Both the position numbers and the translations under genes were made by a program. Positions 47,582 to 61,060 of a DNA stretch of 64,000 nt are shown piece by piece. Below the pieces are notes generated by a model, which saw nothing but the letters and a program-made list of their open reading frames with translations, was not told the origin of the DNA and made no database searches. How positions within the stretch are numbered: position 1 is the first letter of the stretch; each line of letters begins with the position of its first letter. Source of the stretch: Cavenderia fasciculata (taxonomy: Eukaryota; Evosea; Eumycetozoa; Acytosteliales; Cavenderiaceae). The DNA lies in the NCBI RefSeq assembly GCF_000203815.1, contig NW_004457695.1:868001-932000 (forward strand), in the 5' to 3' direction.

Positions 47582-48049
47582 TAGCTAGCTATCCCGCATC
47601 AATCAATTGTGATGCAATCTCAAAAGTATCAGTAATTGTTATAATTAGCAACCCAAGCAAGGTATATATATTATATAAATAAATAGATTAAACTAATTTC
47701 CGACTTATTCCTTGACCACTTTTAGCTAAAAGTATATCTAATAAATTGTATTTTTTTATTAATTAACTAATGTGTACATGGCTCTCTCCACCAAGATCTC
47801 TCTCTCTCTCAAAGCATTTTCTTGTCTCCTTAATTTAATTATTATTATTATTATTGGTGTCGCCATCATTGTTTCTTTAATATTTAATAATTAAATGGTC
47901 TGTTGTTTAATCGGGGGGTTGGGATCCAAGCAATTGTAGTGACTGCATTATCAACCTCCTTTTCGATGCCTATGGTTTAAAGATTTATCTTTTGGTGAAA
48001 TTCTTGATTGTTATTATGATTGTTATTATGATTGTTATTATTATTATTA

Positions 48050-48607
48050 TTATTGTTGTTGGTTAATAATCATTTCCATTCTAATCATTTTAATATTATT
48101 CTTTGTATATGGTTGACCAACTTGAATGAGACCAAACCTAGTGTAGAATGATGACTTTGCTTCTCTTGCACTACACCATAGTTTTGATATACCCATCTCT
48201 TTAACCTTTTCAATTAAATAGCCTAGTAGTTTAGTACCATAACCACGTGATTGATGTTGTTCTAGTGTTGCAAACTTTCTAAATTGTGCTTCATCTTTTT
48301 GACCATTGACAAATAGTGATACTACTGATACTAGTAGTAATGATTCTTCTTTGTCTACGACGTCATTATTATTATTATTATTATCTTGACCACTTTGTTT
48401 AATGTAAACACCATAATGTAATGCAGTAGTATCGTCACCATCAATCTTTATGAAATCAAATGGTTCATGAGGATACATAACAATGTGTCTCATCAACCAT
48501 ACCCGATCGACTGGTACTGTTTTAATCACAACCATATCAAGAACTGATTGAGATGTTGTAGTCGTACTAGCAGAACTATCCGTCGTTGCATTATTACTTG
48601 TTATCAT
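48050..48607 (-). CDS. GNAT-family N-acetyltransferase, 185 residues
   Basis: Transfers an acetyl group from acetyl-CoA to an amine; the substrate is unknown. After a Ser/Thr-rich opening the conserved fold begins at MVVIKTVPVDRVWLMRHIVMYPHEPFDFIKIDGDD. A substrate-side strand contains an Asn run inserted between YIKQSGQD and DVVDKEESLLLVSVVSLFV. The acetyl-CoA motif A is QFRKFATLEQHQSRGYGTKLLGYLIEKV (QxxGxG type). Motif B follows: ISKLWCSAREAKSSFYTRFGLIQVGQPY. One exon; the length is normal for the family. Its shape resembles single-domain bacterial GNATs. Confidence 0.88.
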   Translation of the reverse strand: MITSNNATTDSSASTTTTSQSVLDMVVIKTVPVDRVWLMRHIVMYPHEPFDFIKIDGDDTTALHYGVYIKQSGQDNNNNNNDVVDKEESLLLVSVVSLFVNGQKDEAQFRKFATLEQHQSRGYGTKLLGYLIEKVKEMGISKLWCSAREAKSSFYTRFGLIQVGQPYTKNNIKMIRMEMIINQQQ

Positions 48608-50763
48608 CTTTCACAATACTAAAGGTGATATTTCAAAACAACGAATCGGTTAATTGAAATATACCCACTGTTTGAAACATTCATTAATGATCTTCATTCA
48701 TTTAATTGCAAAGTTGGTTAATTTTGAAAGACCAAAAAAAAGGAAATTAACTAAATCGAGATAGAGAGTTGGGAGGAGGAGAAGGAGACCTGTCATTGTT
48801 GTTCGGTTGTACACTTCTGAGAATGATCATTTGCAGGTTCAAATAGGTACCTATTTCAATTTTTAATGCAACTATTTTAATTATTGATAGTGGAGGAGGA
48901 GGAGGAGAGCGTTGGTGTGTTTGTTGTTGGAACTCCCAATGGAAACATCCGGTGTGATAGATTTTTGTGGCGATTGGCCAATAGAGTACATGTCATGCTC
49001 GTCGACATGTTCATGAACATGGATGGTGGAGGGAGGGGGGTGGTTAAAGATTGATATTATATTCAATGCAAATTAAATTATGCATAATTTTAAAAACATT
49101 AAATTTGAATAAATTAATTGTTACAATTGGAGCAAGCATACTGGCAAGTTCTTTTTGAACCTTCCCTCCCTTTTATATATATATGTCTGTTTTATCTTTC
49201 TTCCTCTCTGTCTCTCTGTCTATCCCTCTCATTACTATCACAATTAATAATAATAATAATAATATCAACTAACTAAATTAATTAATTTGAAAAGAATAGT
49301 AGGTAGTTATTTAGATATCTAATTTTAATTAACAATTGTTGGAAAATAATTAAAAGAACAAGAAATAATAATAATCTAGTTTAGATATCTATCTATAAGA
49401 ATAAGGTAGGTTAGCGTTTAGTTTAACAAAAGGGAAGGTATTAGGGGTCGCAGTGCGCCTCAATCTTCTACCCCACATTCAAACACAACACACAACCAAC
49501 CCTCATACAATTAAAAAAAAAAAGAAGGAATACAAAAAATAGGAGGATGGATGGATTGTTGTGTTGTGGTTGTTGACACACACACAAATTGTAGTGTATT
49601 TGATTTCACATACACATCTTGGCATGGTATAGTAAATCTATCATTCGTATAATCCATCATCATTCTCAGTCGGCTCATTAAAATGTACAATTGTGTTACG
49701 ATTGTCTATATATTTTTTTTTTTGTTTGTTGAAGTGTGTGTGTGTGTGGAATCAAAACAGACAAGCCAAGCGATTCGCTTTCCCATACCAAAGTTTGAGT
49801 TTGTTTATGATTGATGAATATTTCCTATTTCTGTCTCTGTCCAATATATACTATCAAAATATAATCCAAATCCTAATCCCTATCCCTTATCCTAAATTAA
49901 TTCATTACAATAATCAAATCAATCATTTTCAATTGATAAATATCACATCCTTCTTCTTCCTCTTCTTCTTCTTTTTGATACAAAGATTTACATTCACTTC
50001 GACTCTCTTAAAATATCCTTCTTTTCTTTCCTTCCACCTTTCTTATCATTCATCTTTTATTCTATTATATTATTATTTGTTTTTTTCTATCTCTTTAAAT
50101 TTAATTAAAAGGCAGTACTTTTTGTATCTGGAATTAACATCCATTTGATACAGACACAGACAGGGTCCCAATCCAATAATAGCAAACAACAATAATATAA
50201 AAGTGTGAGTGGTCAGTATTAGAAGTATTAGAAACTATTATTAAACAGATAAAAGCAACAACCATAACAACCATTCCGACAAACAATAATTGGTTCATTC
50301 AAAACTCCCAGCTACTTGCAAATTGCAACTGACCCATTCAGTCAGAAACAAAAATAACTACAACAATCATCAACAAACTTATGTATTAGTTAAAGTTTAT
50401 TTATAATTAGTAGTAGTGGTGTATGTTTAAATTTTAATACATTGTTGTTTGTTGGTGCAGTCGATTGAATTCAAATTAAAACGACATTTCCATCTCTTTT
50501 GATTTTCTTTTTGTTTTTTATTGTTTTTTGTTTGGTGTAATCTATTAAATATATTGAAATATTATTATTATTATTATTATTTAATTATTAATATTGGTTT
50601 TTTTCAATTCTCAATTGTCGATACTATAGTAGTAGTAGGATAATATAAAGTTTGGTGCATAAAACAAAAAGGATAATATATGTTAAAATAATAATAATCC
50701 CAGCAAAAGGGACCAACCAATCAACCAACCAACCAAAATAGAGTAGTTTAATAATATCAAACC
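48608..50763. other. Divergent promoter region, 2.2 kb
   Basis: Lies between the GNAT gene (minus) and the CAMKL kinase (plus). It contains GGA-rich tracts near 48890-48910 and 49025-49040, CT-rich tracts at 49190-49225, a TG run near 49737, and long AT tracts. Open frames such as 49693-50148 are Phe/Leu/Ser-rich translations of T-rich DNA. I see no gene. Confidence 0.5.
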
Positions 50764-52885
50764 ATGGAACGAAAAGAGAAAAAGAAAAGGGTTCAACATG
50801 TTGGATCCTATGAAATAGGCAAAACATTGGGAAATGGAAGTTTTGGAAAAGTTAAATTAGGTACCAATATATTTACAAAAGAAAAGGTTGGTGTTTTAAT
50901 TAAATTAAATTAATTAAAGAATCATTCATGAATGATAGTGGTTTAGTGTCACTGTGTGACGAGAGATCATTCTAAAAATAGATCGAAATATATATATATA
51001 TTAATTGATTCCACTTTGGTTTGAATACACTACACTATGCTCTCATATTTTTAGGTTGCAGTAAAATTTATAAAGGAAAATAAGTTATCTTCAAAACAAA
51101 GAGAAACATGCATGAGGGAGATTGAAATTATGAAGTTAATGGACCACCCAAACATTGTTAGACTATTGGATGTTGTCGAGAAAAAGGAAGATAAAATGTC
51201 TTTTCTAGTAGTCGAATATGTCTCGGGTGGTGAATTGTTTGATTACATTGTAGCAAGAGAATTTATCAAGGAAAAAGAAGCAAGAAAATTCTTTAGACAA
51301 ATGATCTCTGCAATCGAATATTGTCATGCTAATTTGGTTGTTCATAGAGATCTTAAACCTGAAAATCTTTTATTAGATTCAAATGGTAAAGAAACTAAAA
51401 CTCAAATAATAATATTAATATTAATATTAATATTTCTATTTCTCTTTCTATTTCTATTTCTATTTGTTATTTTATTAGGTAATATAAAAATAAGTGATTT
51501 TGGTTTGAGTAATATTATTATGCCAGGAAAATTAATGGATTCATTTTGTGGATCACCTCTTTATGCAGCACCTGAAATACTTAAAGCTGAGAAATACCTT
51601 GGACCACCTGTCGATATTTGGAGTCTTGGTGTTATTCTCTATGCCATCTTGTGTGGTAGTTTACCTTGGGAAGGTGATAACCAAGCTGAAATTTCTTACA
51701 ATTCAGTTCATGGAAATTATGCTGACCCAACTCATTTATCAAAAGGTTTGAAATTATATCATTTAAATACAATCATTAAAAGATATATTTGTGTCACAAA
51801 TATATATTAACTTTCTTTATCTTTTGTTGTTTTTATAGAGGCTGTACATATATTAAGAAGAATGATTCAACCAAGTCCAAAATCAAGGGCGACATTGGAA
51901 GAATTAAAAATGCATCGTTGGACAAACACAGATTATGATACTCCACCACCATCATTCTTGAGTATCAGAGAACCTGTATACGAAATTAGAGATGAATTGA
52001 TGCCCCATCTCATGTCACTTGGATTCTCGGATGAACAAGAAGTCAGAAAACTCATCCTACAAAATGTACAGTGTCGGGCAGTCAGTATCTACCATCTACT
52101 CTTGGATAATCTCGTTCAAAAGGAAATCAGTGAAATTAAAAATAATCTAATTAAAAAACAACAACCAAAAGATGATGTATGTTTTAAATATCAAAAGTAT
52201 AAGTATATGTTTTGGAGAAATATAATTAATTAATTATTATTTTGTTTGTTTAATTTTGTTTTTATAGAATCAATCTAAGAAATTATTAAAAAGTGCACTT
52301 TCATTGGCTTCAATTCCAGAGGATGAAGCAGGAGGAGGAGGAAGTCACCAAGACAGTAATAATAGTTCATTATGTTCATCACCATCGTCTGCTCATTCAT
52401 CTGGTACACATGTCAATGAAATGATTAATTCTATGGCCATCGATGACAACTCTTACCAAATTTCATCGTCCTCTCCATCAAAGAGACGACAATCTACTCC
52501 AGAGGGACCTAGTGAAGGCATGAAATACGTTTCACTACCTTCTTCACTGTCGGCACCTGCTTCGTCGCCGTCTCAGACACACAAGCAAAAACAACAAAGA
52601 ATGGTACCACATTTGCAGATTCCCAAGGGTGGTGTTGGTGGTGAGTTACAACAGGAGAATGTGTCCTTGTCGGCTCGTGAGCCATTCAAGGCACCAGCCA
52701 CCCCAACTTCACATCAAGATCATCCAAGTAGAAGAAGATTCTCTATCACTGGTCCACCCATTCGTGAGGAACTTCAAAATGAATTCCTACTTGACAAAGC
52801 TACTGGTGTCAGCAGCAGCAGCAGTCCACGTGGACAAGACAGTAAATCATTTATGAATAATTATAATTTTAATAATGATCATACT

Positions 52886-52916
<31 letters not shown>

Positions 52917-53458
52917 ATATTCAACAACAACAACAACAATATATTCAACAACAATATATGCAACAACCATTTAATCAATACCATCAACACCAACAACAAT
53001 TTGCACCATTTGGTCAACAATATAATATTCAAGCACAACCTTTTTCATCACAATCATCACAAAATCAACCAATAGTTGAAGCACCAAGAACCAGAAGAAT
53101 GAGTTTGGATTCGAGAATGATGGTCGATGGAGCTGACGGACCGACTGAAAAGAATGAACATTTGGCAAGCCCTAGAATGACCAAGGGTATCTTTAAGAGC
53201 TCTACTACCACCACCAAATCACCTGAACGCACCATCGAAGAGGTCAAAAAGTGTCTTGACCAAACCAATCTATTCACCAAAAAGAAGGGACCCTACATCT
53301 TTATCTGCTTTGACGATGAGACTGGTGTCAAATTTCAAATCGAAATCGTCAAGATCTCTGCTGTCAATCTTACAGGTGTACAATTAAAGAGAATCAGTGG
53401 TGACACTTGGAAATACAAAGATATTTGTACCGAAGTTGTTGAATCAATTCATATTTAA
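50764..53458 (+). CDS. CAMKL-group Ser/Thr kinase (AMPK/MARK-related) with UBA and KA1 regions, 749 residues
   Basis: Exons: 50764-50886, 51055-51385, 51479-51745, 51839-52176 and 52268-53458; the phases close exactly. Kinase motifs: LGNGSFGKVKLG, VAVKFIKENK, VVHRDLKPENLLLD, ISDFGLSN and CGSPLYAAPEIL. Right after the kinase comes a UBA-like region (EIRDELMPHLMSLGFSDEQEVRKLILQNVQ). A Ser- and Gln-rich linker leads to a C-terminal KA1-type domain (RTIEEVKKCLDQTNLFTKKKGPYIFICFDDETGVKFQIEIVKI...LKRISGDTWKYKDICTEVV) that binds acidic membranes or inhibits the kinase. The LKB1-type activation-loop site, normally Thr two residues before CGSP, is Ser173 here. Energy or polarity signalling is the family theme. 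Assignment to AMPK alpha versus MARK is open. Confidence 0.93.
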
Positions 53459-53997
53459 CAAATCAAAATAACAAACCAAACAAAAAATAACCTAAATAAT
53501 AATAATATGAAATATGAATATAAATCTATATACATCTCAATATATATTATAAACATACATGTATACTTATGGACTAAAAGAATAAAAAAAGAAATTGATT
53601 TCAAACAACGCGAAAATATAATTTTATCTCTTCTTGGTGTTGATGAGAGTTCTTGTTCATTCATTGCTTCATTCGTTGACTGTCATTCATTCATTGACTG
53701 TCATTATTAAGATTAAGATTAAAAGTGTTGAGATTAAAGGGAGAGTTGACGATCAGATGATTACTCATCGTCTCATCAACACCTCCACATTTACAAAAAT
53801 TGGTTCGAAATATAAGAGGTGTGTAGGCAATTTCAGCTTACATCATCCCAAAGAAAAAAATGTATAATCTCATTGTCAAACTTGTACGAAATTCTACAAA
53901 TAATCTTTATGGGACAATCATATAATTTGTAAAAAGAAGTTTAGTTATATAATTAAAGATTTATTATATATTATTGTTGTTATTGTTAATGTTAATG
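53459..53997. other. Intergenic spacer between convergent genes
   Basis: About 540 bases between the 3' ends of the kinase (plus) and the hydrolase (minus). Mostly AT-rich 3'-UTR-like DNA with a TCATTCATTG repeat near 53660-53705 and a (TTATTGTTAATG)-type repeat near 53975-54000. No coding signal. Confidence 0.5.
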
Positions 53998-55102
53998 TTA
54001 TTGTTTAGTTGTTGTATCGGGTGATATTTGGTCATTGGATAAACCACTACTACTATCACTACTATCACTACTACTACCACTACCTCTATTAAAATTTCTA
54101 ACCAAAGCCTCATTAAATTCAATTTCATATTCTACATTTATACAATGACCACTTTTGAATTGAAGGAATTCGGCGGGTGCCAAATGGTCACGGAGGAGGA
54201 AAGAGTTACTTGTTCTAACCATATAATCGATATCACCACACATGATAAGAATGGGGAATCCAGATGCTTTGATGGCCGCCAAACGACGGTCTGTGAGATG
54301 ATGTGTATAGACTGTTCGAATGTGTCCGACTACAGCTGCCAATGTAGGTACTTTGCTCTTACCAACCTTTTCAACATAGTCGTTGACAAGGAATTCAATA
54401 TTTTTGTTGGTACCGTCCAATGTCGTCTTTTCCAAATACTCTTCCGAATACAATATTGGCATAATATATCTACCTCTAGTTGGATGATCAGTCAATGCAA
54501 ATGATCTTAACATTTTTGCCATTCCATAAAGCTAAAAAGTAAAACAAACAAACAAACAAACAACTTTTGTTAATAATATGTTCTTTTCTCTATCTTATTA
54601 ATATATATTTACAGGAGTAACTCTACCAAAACCACCAGCATGAGTAACACAAAGACTGAGTGATTGTAGACGTTGTGGAAATAGAGATGCAAATTCAAGG
54701 GCAATCATACCACCCATTGACACACCTACAAGATGTACTTTGTCCCATTTCAAATGATCGATCAATTCTTTGGCATCGGTTGCCATATCGCTTGAAGTAT
54801 AATTGAATGAAGGTGAGTCACTTTGACCAATACCTCTATTATCAAATACACAAAACGTATACTTTGAAGAATGATTCTTATTCAAGTATTCTGTTTGTAG
54901 TTTCCATCCATCTAATGTTGTAAGGAATCCTAGTAGTTTGAGAGGTAAACAAAAAGTTAATAAAATATATATAGATCATTACAACAACATTGTCAACAAG
55001 CATACCCATAATAAACAGAATCTTCTCTTCTCCAGTACCATGAATCTCATAGTTTATATTAACTGGTGTTCCTCTATTCTGACTAACTGTTGCAAATGGC
55101 AT
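53998..55102 (-). CDS. Alpha/beta hydrolase, 315 residues
   Basis: Exons 55102-55006, 54929-54613 and 54531-53998 join in phase. The sequence begins with the typical strand and oxyanion region (VNINYEIHGTGEEKILFIMGFLTTLDGW), then FDNRGIGQSDSP and the nucleophile elbow GVSMGGMIALEFASLFP. A lid region follows, then the acid strand (FPILIMCGDIDYMVR) and the catalytic His in KSGHCINVEYE. It ends in a Ser/Asp run and Thr-rich tail. It resembles soluble esterase or lipase relatives such as ABHD-type and bacterial proline-iminopeptidase-like hydrolases; the substrate cannot be read off. No signal peptide is present, so it is likely cytosolic. Confidence 0.92.
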
Positions 55103-57816
55103 CTTTTATATCTATCTATTCTATCTATCTATTGTACAATTAATATGCTTATCTAAATATATATATTTGAACAACACTTTAACTACTACTTTCTTTAAAT
55201 TTAAAATGAACAAAGCAAAGAAACAACACAATGAGATGATGTGAGGACGTCTTGTGCGCACTAACTACGAAATTCCAACCAACCAGCATAAACACCATCT
55301 TTTTCCTTTTTTGCAACAACTATTTTTTCGGTTACATGAGTGTTGTGGATTATTATTATTTCTTGATTTTTAGATAAATTAATTAATTAATTAATTATTA
55401 AACCTTATTATAAAATAAAGATCTATATGTTTGAGATAAAAAAGATAAGATATCTAAATCATCGACCATGGAATTCATTGACGCCCACTTTTTAGCGGGC
55501 TAATCGTTGATCGACACTTTCTCTGTTTGCAAACCCTTATAATCTGTTTTTCAATGAAACCTTTGGTGTGATTATCGTCGTTGTAGCCGTGATTGCCGCT
55601 GAACTGATTCTTGCTCCCTCCCTCCTTTTCCTCATCCATCACAATCCACAATCGATAGCTTATCATATCTATCATCATTCATTTGTTTTCAAGATATATA
55701 TATATTTATATATTTATACAAAGATAAAGATAAGATAGAAAGATAGATCTGATCAATAGTTAGATTCATAAAGCAGATTCATAAAAAAACAAGAACAAGT
55801 GTAAGTGGGTCATATTATTTAAAGTCACACTTCTTTTAGATTCAAAGAACCCCACCACCACCACCTCCACCACCAACACTTATATCATTGCATGATTGCA
55901 TTGCATTGCATCGCATGATTGTCTGATTCTGTCACCCCCACATATATAATATAATAATAACCTATCACCAATAAAATCAAACACACTTGTATTAATTTTC
56001 TGATTGATCATTTTAATACCCACTGAAATCATCCTATCCATCCTAGAGCAATCAAAATATAGTAGTTGTGTGTATATGTGTGTGTGTGTTTTGTCGTTTA
56101 TGTATGTATCACTACACTATTACAACTTCTAGTCTACTTATACTTTCTTATTGATTTATTTTTGTACGGTTTCATATTACCATAAAAACACAACAACAAC
56201 AACAACAATCATCATAGACAATCATAGACAAAAGAGATAGATACAAATATATACACATTCATCCTACATATATAGTAAAAAATACTATTATTTTTGATAA
56301 AGTGTAATATTAATAATATTATTGTTGTATATATATTCAAGAAAAGAAAGAAAAAAAGAGTTAGAAAGGTATAAAAGTATTGTCTCAAAGTTGAGTGACA
56401 GACATGTTTATCTCAACTTTGATATGAACACAACAGATTCAGATTCAGATTCAGATTGATCGACAAATCGAAAGCCACGTGACACCAATTTTTGCAAGGG
56501 GATTATTTAGATTTCGATTTCGATTAAGATCGCCACAACCACCTCATTTGTTTGATATCCTTCCACATCACCAAACCAACCCATTTTTAAATGTTGGGGG
56601 CAGGCGCTCAAAACCATCCAACCAACTTCTTCTTTTAATTGAATCATTTATCAGAAACAATCTTATCCAACCGCTCAGCAAACAACTTTTTCATCGTTGT
56701 TGATCGATCCTCATCCTTGAGTAGAGACTATTCTATTCTTTTGTTTGCTTGTTTGCTTGTTTGATTAATCGATTGAATGTAAAGACGAAAACAAGGAAAA
56801 AAATAATCATAAATAATAGAAGAAGTGTAATATTATTGTCTCAAAATCAACAAACCATCTAAACAACCCAATTAATTTGCATTTGTGTGTGTCTATGAAT
56901 ATTTGGAGAAGAGAAGGAAGGAATAAACAACCCAAACAAACAAACAAACAAACAAACGACTTTGACAGAAAAAGTTGAACAGAACACAGCGTAGTAGTGG
57001 TGGGTGATGATGGTGTTTCAAGCAAAAATATCAACATACCCTTGGATAGAAAGAGGATAATAATATAAGAGTTATATATTTATATATAATATTTCCTTTA
57101 TCACCATCGTCATTGCCGTCGCATTGCTCAAATTGGTGATTCTCCTCTCCTTTGCTATAATTAAACATCATCATCATTCATTTGGTTTGAAATTCAACGA
57201 GTTCACAAAAACAAACCATTTTAGAAATTATATAAATCAGGAAGGAAATCAACACTATCCCTACCCACCTCCACCACCATCACCACCACCACCACCAACC
57301 ACTCTCCTTTAATATCAATCCAAACAGCAGACCGATTCATCAACCGATCCATTCCATTTTTCGGGTCACTAATAATAATAATTATAATAGAGTAGGAGTA
57401 GTGAACGTTCTAGCTTCACCAGCTTTGGTACTTTATCATTATTATTATCATCATCATCAACATCACCATTAAAATCACAAAACCTTGTTTGTTCTAAATT
57501 TAAAAATATATTCATTTTAAAACTATCCCATCCATCCCAACCTTATTTCTTTCGATCAAATATAATATAATCAATCAATCAAATTATTAATATTAATATT
57601 CCTTTTTTTAAAAAAATTAAAGTAATTAATTAATTGCACGTTGCACGACTCTCTCCATTGTATCAATATTTATAAATACAAGTTTTTAAAACGACAAGCC
57701 AACAACCCAACAAACCAACAAAACAACAGACCAACAACAATCAATTTGGAGAAAAGAAAACCAACCTTTTTTTTTTTAATATTTTTTCTGGATAATCTCC
57801 AGTTTTTTTTGGAAAG
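55103..57816. other. Long divergent promoter region, 2.7 kb
   Basis: Separates the hydrolase (minus) from the RapGAP gene (plus). It includes a small hairpin TCAAAGTTGAG / CTCAACTTTGA (about 56386-56423), a tandem hexamer (TCAGAT)n near 56437-56457, GATTTCGATTTCGATT near 56510-56527, CCACCA repeats near 55852-55877 and 57260-57300, and runs of T just before the RapGAP start. The short open frames have repeat-like composition. I see no gene. Confidence 0.5.
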
Positions 57817-60800
57817 ATGAATAATTTTTCAAGTTTAATTGATCAAATTAGAGATCCACTCCAGATGATATTAATGGATTGTCGAGCGATTGGAGCATTG
57901 ATATCAAGAGAAGAGGCATTTGAATTCGAGATGGAGAAGACATTGTCCGATTGCTCGCGACTGTTTAACATTGTCAACACATTCCTTTCATTCCATATAT
58001 TCAAGGATGGCCAGGTACGAGTGGACGGCAGCGGCAACCAATTCGACGCCAACGCCAAGAAATTCTTTCTCGAATCGTTTATACAGGGATGTGTGTCGTT
58101 TAGAGCGTCGCTAGTCACCTTCTTGTGCACATCGCGGTCAATCGACCAACTCACCTCTAAACACAACCGAACACTCTACTCGCTGCTTCGAAGCAAGTTG
58201 TTTAGCAATTTGATGATGGTAACTGATAGTGCAAGATCTCTAGTTCGGACATGCGAAGTCACCACCACCAATAGCAACATTGGCGGTGATGGCGGTGAAG
58301 GATACACAAGCGAATCAGTTTCAATTATTAGTAGTAACTTTTTAGTTCAAATGAAAGCATTGACAGAGACAACTTCAACATTTCCTTCACGCGATATATT
58401 TGATATGGTCAAAGTCAATTATACCAAGACTTACAATGCCTTTCTCGAGTTGTTGCGTAGTTGCGTGTTTGATATTTCCCAACACACTGCCAAATTGTCA
58501 CAATACTGTGACGAGATCCTCGCAACGTCGACCATGCTCTACGAGCGTGCTCCCGAGATTGCCGGCTCATTCCTACATATCCAGGGTAACAATACGTTAG
58601 AGACCAATGTCTTTTCGCTGGTTGATACCATCAAAAAGATATTCCCGATCATCTCGCAGTCTGTCAACCGTATCCCGTCGTCCTACCCACTCCCCACCGT
58701 CATCCCGCTCATCGACCTCAACAACGAGGAGGAAATAGCCACCGAAAAACAACGCAAAAAAGATTTTGATATTGCCATTCACGAAGTCCAAGTTGAACAA
58801 CTAACAATCGATGAAAAGAAAGAAGAACAAGAAGAAATGGAAAGAGAAAAAGAAAGAGAAAAAGAAAGAGAAAGAAAACGTGCAATCTTGCAAGATTCAT
58901 CAATTCCAACCATTAAAATTGAAAGTATACAAGAAGGCCTTGTTGACAACCAATCAAATAATAATAATAATATTAGAAATAGTGGAGATAGTAGTCTTGG
59001 AGTTAGTGGTAGTAGTCCAGCTAGTAACTCTGGACAGTCTAGTCCAAGCCCGACAAGATGGGGTATAGATCTTCCAACAATTGTATTGAGCGATTTGTCA
59101 GATGATGAAGATGATGCACCCATGATTTGGAGTGTCCCCGTCAATAGTTTTTCATCGGACCCTTTCAACAGCAATAATAGCAACGGTAATCAATCGTCTT
59201 CGAATGGAAACAACAGTCCGTCACCATCAACCACACCAAATGACCCATCACCGCGAAACTCCGTGTCAATGCAACCGACCAAAGTCTACAACAGCAAGGA
59301 TTTTGATATAAACAATCTCAACGGCTCTAAAAAGGGTAGCAAGATTGGATCCATCTTTAAAAACCCATTCAAGAGTAGTTCTTCTGGCAAAGACAAGGAT
59401 AAAGCGACCAAGTCATCATCTGCATCGGGGTCTCCACCTGGAACACTATCACCACCCGGTTCAGCATCATCATCGTCATCCCCACAATTATCTGCAGCTG
59501 GGTCTGCAGGAGCTTCACCCAATCTCAATGGAATGGGATCAGAATCATATAAATCACATTCTTCACCAACTCTTAAACCTCTTTTAAATAATAATAATAA
59601 CAAATCATCAACAACAACTACATCATCAACGACACCACCAACAACATTGGTACTTATTAACAACACAAATAATAATAATAAGAGTCCATTTGATGAAGAA
59701 GATGATGTAGATGCAGATACTTTAGAGATACCAGTTGGATTAAGAGGAAGTGTGTGTGATCCAGCAGTTGTTTTATTCGATCAATGTAAAGACTACTTTG
59801 TAGAGGAAATTGGAAACAAGTCAAAGAGATATTCAAATACAGGTGTAGTTGTTGGATTTGATCACAATGAACGTCATATTGCACATTATGCCAATTATTT
59901 CTACCAACAAGACCATAACAATTACCTGTGTCGAATCAACGAACTTGGTGGAAACGTCATTATATCGATTAAAAAGGAGGCTGAGCGTGGTGACAATGAG
60001 AAACAACATCGTTGTCTCATTCTCACTTCCAACGGACTCGAAAAGCTACTCATCTACAGTGCCAACAACAAGGATGGTAACCTAATCAAAGGTATTCAAA
60101 ATTATTTGAAACCTATTTGTTCCATCCCTTCATCATCATTTAAACTTGCCAAAACTGATAAAATTTCACCTCATTTATTATCTTTTGAAAAGAATGAAGT
60201 ATGTAAAAGTATAAAAATAGAATATTAGATAGATAATAATATTAATATTAATATTAATTCTTATTTATAGTTGACAACAAAATATCATTTTTATTTAATA
60301 TTTCATGGTGAAGGAATGACATCTGAAAAGGACATGTTGAGTAATGAAAGAGTGAGTAAGGAGTTTACAGATTTTTATAATTTCCTTGGAAAGGTTTATC
60401 CAATCAAAGGATGGAAAAAATACGCGGGAGGAATGGATACGACTGGAAACGTGGATGGGGAAAGCATTGTCCACTGTGAGACCAGTGCAGGTATAGAAGT
60501 AGTTTTACATGTTGCCAATTTAATTCCAGCAGCACGACGCAAAGACCTCATGGCTAAAAATACTATAGTCATTGTTTACCAAGAAGGAAAACAATCTTTA
60601 AATCCTTCAATATTTACTAGTCTCAAGAATCGTAAGAGAACAAATATATATATACTCATTTAATATTTATTAATTCCCATTCTACTTTTTTAATTTTGTT
60701 TTAGAAATTATTTTCAATGTTAGAAAAGTTAAAGTTGATCCACAATCTGTATATTATAAATTAGGAGTATCTTCACATCAGACTATATCTCCATTTGGAC

Positions 60801-61060
60801 CTTCCATTCAATCACCTCCATACTATAAAAAAGATAATCATTTCAAACAATTTTTATTGACCAAGTGTAAGTCGTCAAACAAACAAACAATCAAACAAAC
60901 AACATATTGTCGCAAACATAAATACCTAATAACCATTTATTTATTTTCTTATATTTTAGTGATCAACGGAGAAAACTCAGTCTATTCAACTAGTTTACTT
61001 AACCAATCATTATCAAATTACAGAGCACAAAAAATTGAAGAAATCATTGTATCTTTGTAA
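57817..61060 (+). CDS. RapGAP-domain protein, 1001 residues
   Basis: Accelerates GTP hydrolysis on Rap- or Rheb-type GTPases. Exons: 57817-60198, 60271-60631, 60705-60866 and 60960-61060, in phase. The first ~310 residues are a helical domain I do not recognise (MNNFSSLIDQIRDPLQMILMDCRAIGALIS...). A Glu/Arg-rich coiled coil and a Ser/Pro/Asn-rich linker follow. The RapGAP domain starts around FVEEIGNKSKRYSN and includes KYHFYLIFHGEGMTSEKDMLSN, EFTDFYNFLGKVYPIKGWKKYAGGMD, VLHVANLIPA and the catalytic Asn891 in MAKNTIVIVYQEG. In Rap1GAP the equivalent motif is GNDIV, so the neighbouring Asp is Thr here. The end (PFGPSIQSPPYYKKDNHFKQFLLTKLINGENSVY...) is the usual C-terminal lobe. Confidence 0.92.

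Larger units (their letters stand above)
46657..48049. other. Intergenic region with repeats and a hairpin, 1.4 kb
   Basis: Contains a short plus-strand frame at 46804-47007 (LRRILCLVDTIQPSKSAVSNCIIEKLINRLACL) that might be a gene fragment. It also holds a 33-bp direct repeat (47193 and 47289) and an 18-bp perfect inverted repeat (47508-47581). The rest is AT-rich. Confidence 0.4.

Noticed and set aside
49693-50148. 151-codon Phe/Leu/Ser-rich open frame
   Set aside because: Translation of T-rich promoter DNA; no domain, signal-peptide architecture or codon pattern like its neighbours.
53900-53930. CCCATAA-like box resembling the upstream element of dictyostelid small RNA genes
   Set aside because: A single short match in AT-rich DNA with no recognisable RNA structure at the expected distance; similar matches occur at 35272 and inside coding sequence at 55003.
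56479-56703. 74-codon open frame before the RapGAP gene
   Set aside because: Its Arg/Phe-rich start is a translation of the GATTTCGATTTCGATT repeat; no homology sense.
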